Assembly: GCA_023413135.1 (NCBI GenBank) | Contig: JAEZQK010000051.1 | Location: forward strand, 1-34,056 | Direction of reading: 5' to 3' | DNA from: Bacillota bacterium | GTDB taxonomy: Bacteria > Bacillota > Clostridia > Christensenellales > Aristaeellaceae | Length of the DNA: 34,056 nt | Shown: positions 32,885 to 34,056 of the stretch, one piece after another | How the letters are laid out: every line of letters begins with the position of its first letter | How positions within the stretch are numbered: position 1 is the stretch's first letter | The notes under the pieces: model-generated | What the model was told of the DNA's origin: nothing | Databases searched by the model: none | The model's input: only the letters and a program-made list of their open reading frames with translations | Position numbers and translations under genes: made by a program

Positions 32885-33756
32885 GAATGTTCCATCTGCC
32901 TGGAAAGGTATATGTCCTTTTGACCGCGCTGCTGTGGAGTACGGCGGGCATATGCGTAAAGCTCTTGCCATGGAGCGCTTTTAGTATCGCTTGCATACGC
33001 GGCCTTTTATGCGGTCTGCTGCTGCTTGCATTGCGCCTTAATAAGCGCCCCGCTGAGCCGCTTCGCTTTACCCGGAATAACCTGATCGCAGGCCTTTGCA
33101 TGTTTTTAACATCGAGCCTGTATGTTATGGCCATTAAATTGACCACGGCGGCAAATGCCATTGTGCTTCAGTATATCGCCCCTATCGTTGTGCTGTTCTA
33201 CACCATCCTTGTGGATCGCAAACATCCGTCGAAGGCGGAGATACTTATAACATTGGTGGTTTTTGCAGGCTGTGTGCTGACATTCTCAAGCAGGCTGGAA
33301 TTTGGCGGCATGGTTGGAAATTTCCTTGCGCTGCTGTCGGGGTTTGCGCTGGCGGGGCAGATTCTCATCAACCGCAAGCCGGATACAGTGCAGCAGGATG
33401 GACTTATTATCGGCTGCGGCATGAGCTTTTTGGCCTTTTTGCCGTTCTTGCTGACAGATGCCAATTTCCTGATCACGCCGGCCACCGCCGGCATTGGCCT
33501 TTTTCTTGGGCTTGTACAGTATGGGCTTGCCAACCTTTGCTTCGCCAAGGGGATCCGTACGACGGATGCCATCAGCACTTCCCTGCTCTTTACCATTGAG
33601 CCCATACTTACACCGGTCTGGGTTTTTCTTTCTATTGGCGAAGCGCCTGCCGGAACTGCGGTGATTGGTTTTTTGTGCGTCATTTCAGCCGTAACGGTAC
33701 ACAATATCTATCCTATATTGACCCAAAGAAAAAACAAGGCGGTTCAAGCCCCATAA
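32881..33756 (+). CDS. EamA/DMT-family transporter
   Basis: A 291-residue membrane protein with about ten hydrophobic helices in two EamA repeats. Repeat 1 begins VYVLLTALLWSTAGICVKLLP and repeat 2 begins near residue 150 (FLALLSGFALAGQILINRK). LQYIAPIVVLFYTILV and LFTIEPILTPVWVFLSIGE are the typical repeat ends. The family exports amino acids, purines or sugar-derived metabolites. A GTG at 32881 overlaps the upstream stop (GTGA) with GGAGG ten bases ahead; an ATG at 32887 close to AAAGGTG is the alternative. As the last gene of the rightward set it may release a by-product of the pathway. Confidence 0.88.
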   Translation: MRMFHLPGKVYVLLTALLWSTAGICVKLLPWSAFSIACIRGLLCGLLLLALRLNKRPAEPLRFTRNNLIAGLCMFLTSSLYVMAIKLTTAANAIVLQYIAPIVVLFYTILVDRKHPSKAEILITLVVFAGCVLTFSSRLEFGGMVGNFLALLSGFALAGQILINRKPDTVQQDGLIIGCGMSFLAFLPFLLTDANFLITPATAGIGLFLGLVQYGLANLCFAKGIRTTDAISTSLLFTIEPILTPVWVFLSIGEAPAGTAVIGFLCVISAVTVHNIYPILTQRKNKAVQAP

Positions 33757-33798
33757 GAAGCATTAATGCATCTATCACTATAGGCTCTGAAAGTGCGT

Positions 33799-33905
33799 CA
33801 ACCCCCGCAGACTGTCATCCCTCACTGCGTGAAGGATCTTGTTTTTCGTGCTGCTTAGAGATCCTTCGTCGCTGCGCTCTTTAGGATGGCGGCGTGCGGG
33901 GGTTG
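33799..33905. repeat. 107-base imperfect palindrome with 11-base terminal inverted repeats
   Basis: The ends CAACCCCCGCA (33799-33809) and TGCGGGGGTTG (33895-33905) are perfect inverted complements. Inner arms GAAGGATCT (33831-33839) and AGATCCTTC (33859-33867) also pair exactly, with GTCATCC and GGATGGC between them. The GTCATCC..GAAGGATCT layout resembles a widespread bacterial intergenic repeat. It lies 42 bases after the EamA stop, so it may end that transcript. Confidence 0.8.
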
Positions 33906-33980
33906 TGTGTAATTCAATACGCTAGTGGACTTTCAACTACAGAAGTTTCGAAATATGACCATTCATCTTTGTCTGAACGC

Positions 33981-34056
33981 TGTAGGGGCGGGGCTCTGCT
34001 CCGCCCGCCGCGGTAGGTAATATTTCTCATCGGGCGGTTAAGAATCCCCGCCCCTA
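33981..34056. repeat. Palindromic repeat element, copy 2, cut by window end
   Basis: TAGGGGCGGGG and CCGCCCG in the left arm match their complements in the right arm (34030-34056), while the central seven bases of the arms differ. The left arm is nearly identical to the arms of the element at 7270-7350. The right end lies at or beyond the window edge. Confidence 0.8.

Larger units (their letters stand above)
33757..34056. other. Right-end intergenic region with two palindromic elements
   Basis: No convincing gene. It contains the 107-base palindrome at 33799-33905, a GCATTAATGC palindrome near 33760, and the second copy of the CTCTGCTCCGCCC element cut by the window edge. Confidence 0.7.

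Overview
The window looks like chromosome of an anaerobic Firmicute (class Clostridia). The grounds are the strong AGGAGG-type ribosome binding sites, a yxlEFG-like ABC operon, a YmaF-family protein, an SdpI-family remnant, LplB/LplC-type sugar permeases, and intergenic palindromes of a kind I associate with clostridial genomes. Base composition is moderate to GC-rich. I see no rRNA, tRNA, phage, transposase or CRISPR. The assignment is by gene content only and cannot name a genus.

Layout. 1-383 is non-coding and rich in inverted repeats. 384-2279 (+) is a three-gene export operon resembling yxlE-yxlF-yxlG. 2300-4528 (-) is an alpha-L-rhamnosidase, divergent from 4720-7185 (+), a four-module sulfur-transfer flavoprotein. 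7196-7350 holds three hairpins, followed by a remnant of an SdpI-type immunity protein. 7820-11656 (-) carries single genes: an HD-domain protein, a VOC-fold protein, an aldo/keto reductase and a secreted GH18 chitinase with an FN3 domain. 11865-16090 (-) is a galactose/glucose mglBAC-type ABC operon with an extra small membrane protein, a recognisable promoter and a long leader. 16184-18829 (-) holds a ketopantoate reductase-like gene, a lipoprotein with a molybdopterin oxidoreductase fold, and a His-rich, tandem-repeat YmaF protein.

The most interesting part is 19029-33756, two divergent gene sets around the intergenic region 28842-29169. The leftward set encodes a BadF-type sugar kinase, an LplB/LplC/solute-binding ABC importer, a NAT_N/GNAT_C-like acyltransferase homologue, a GH20 hexosaminidase-like enzyme and a GH9 enzyme; both hydrolases lack signal peptides. 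The rightward set encodes an atypical response regulator with Glu at the phosphoacceptor position, a SIS-domain sugar-phosphate enzyme, a second BadF-type kinase, a D-2-hydroxyacid dehydrogenase and an EamA exporter. Together they read as a self-contained system that imports an amino-sugar oligosaccharide, cleaves it in the cytoplasm, phosphorylates the products and passes them to central metabolism. The exact substrate cannot be told from the sequence.

The right end (33757-34056) has two more palindromic elements, one of them related to the element at 7270-7350.
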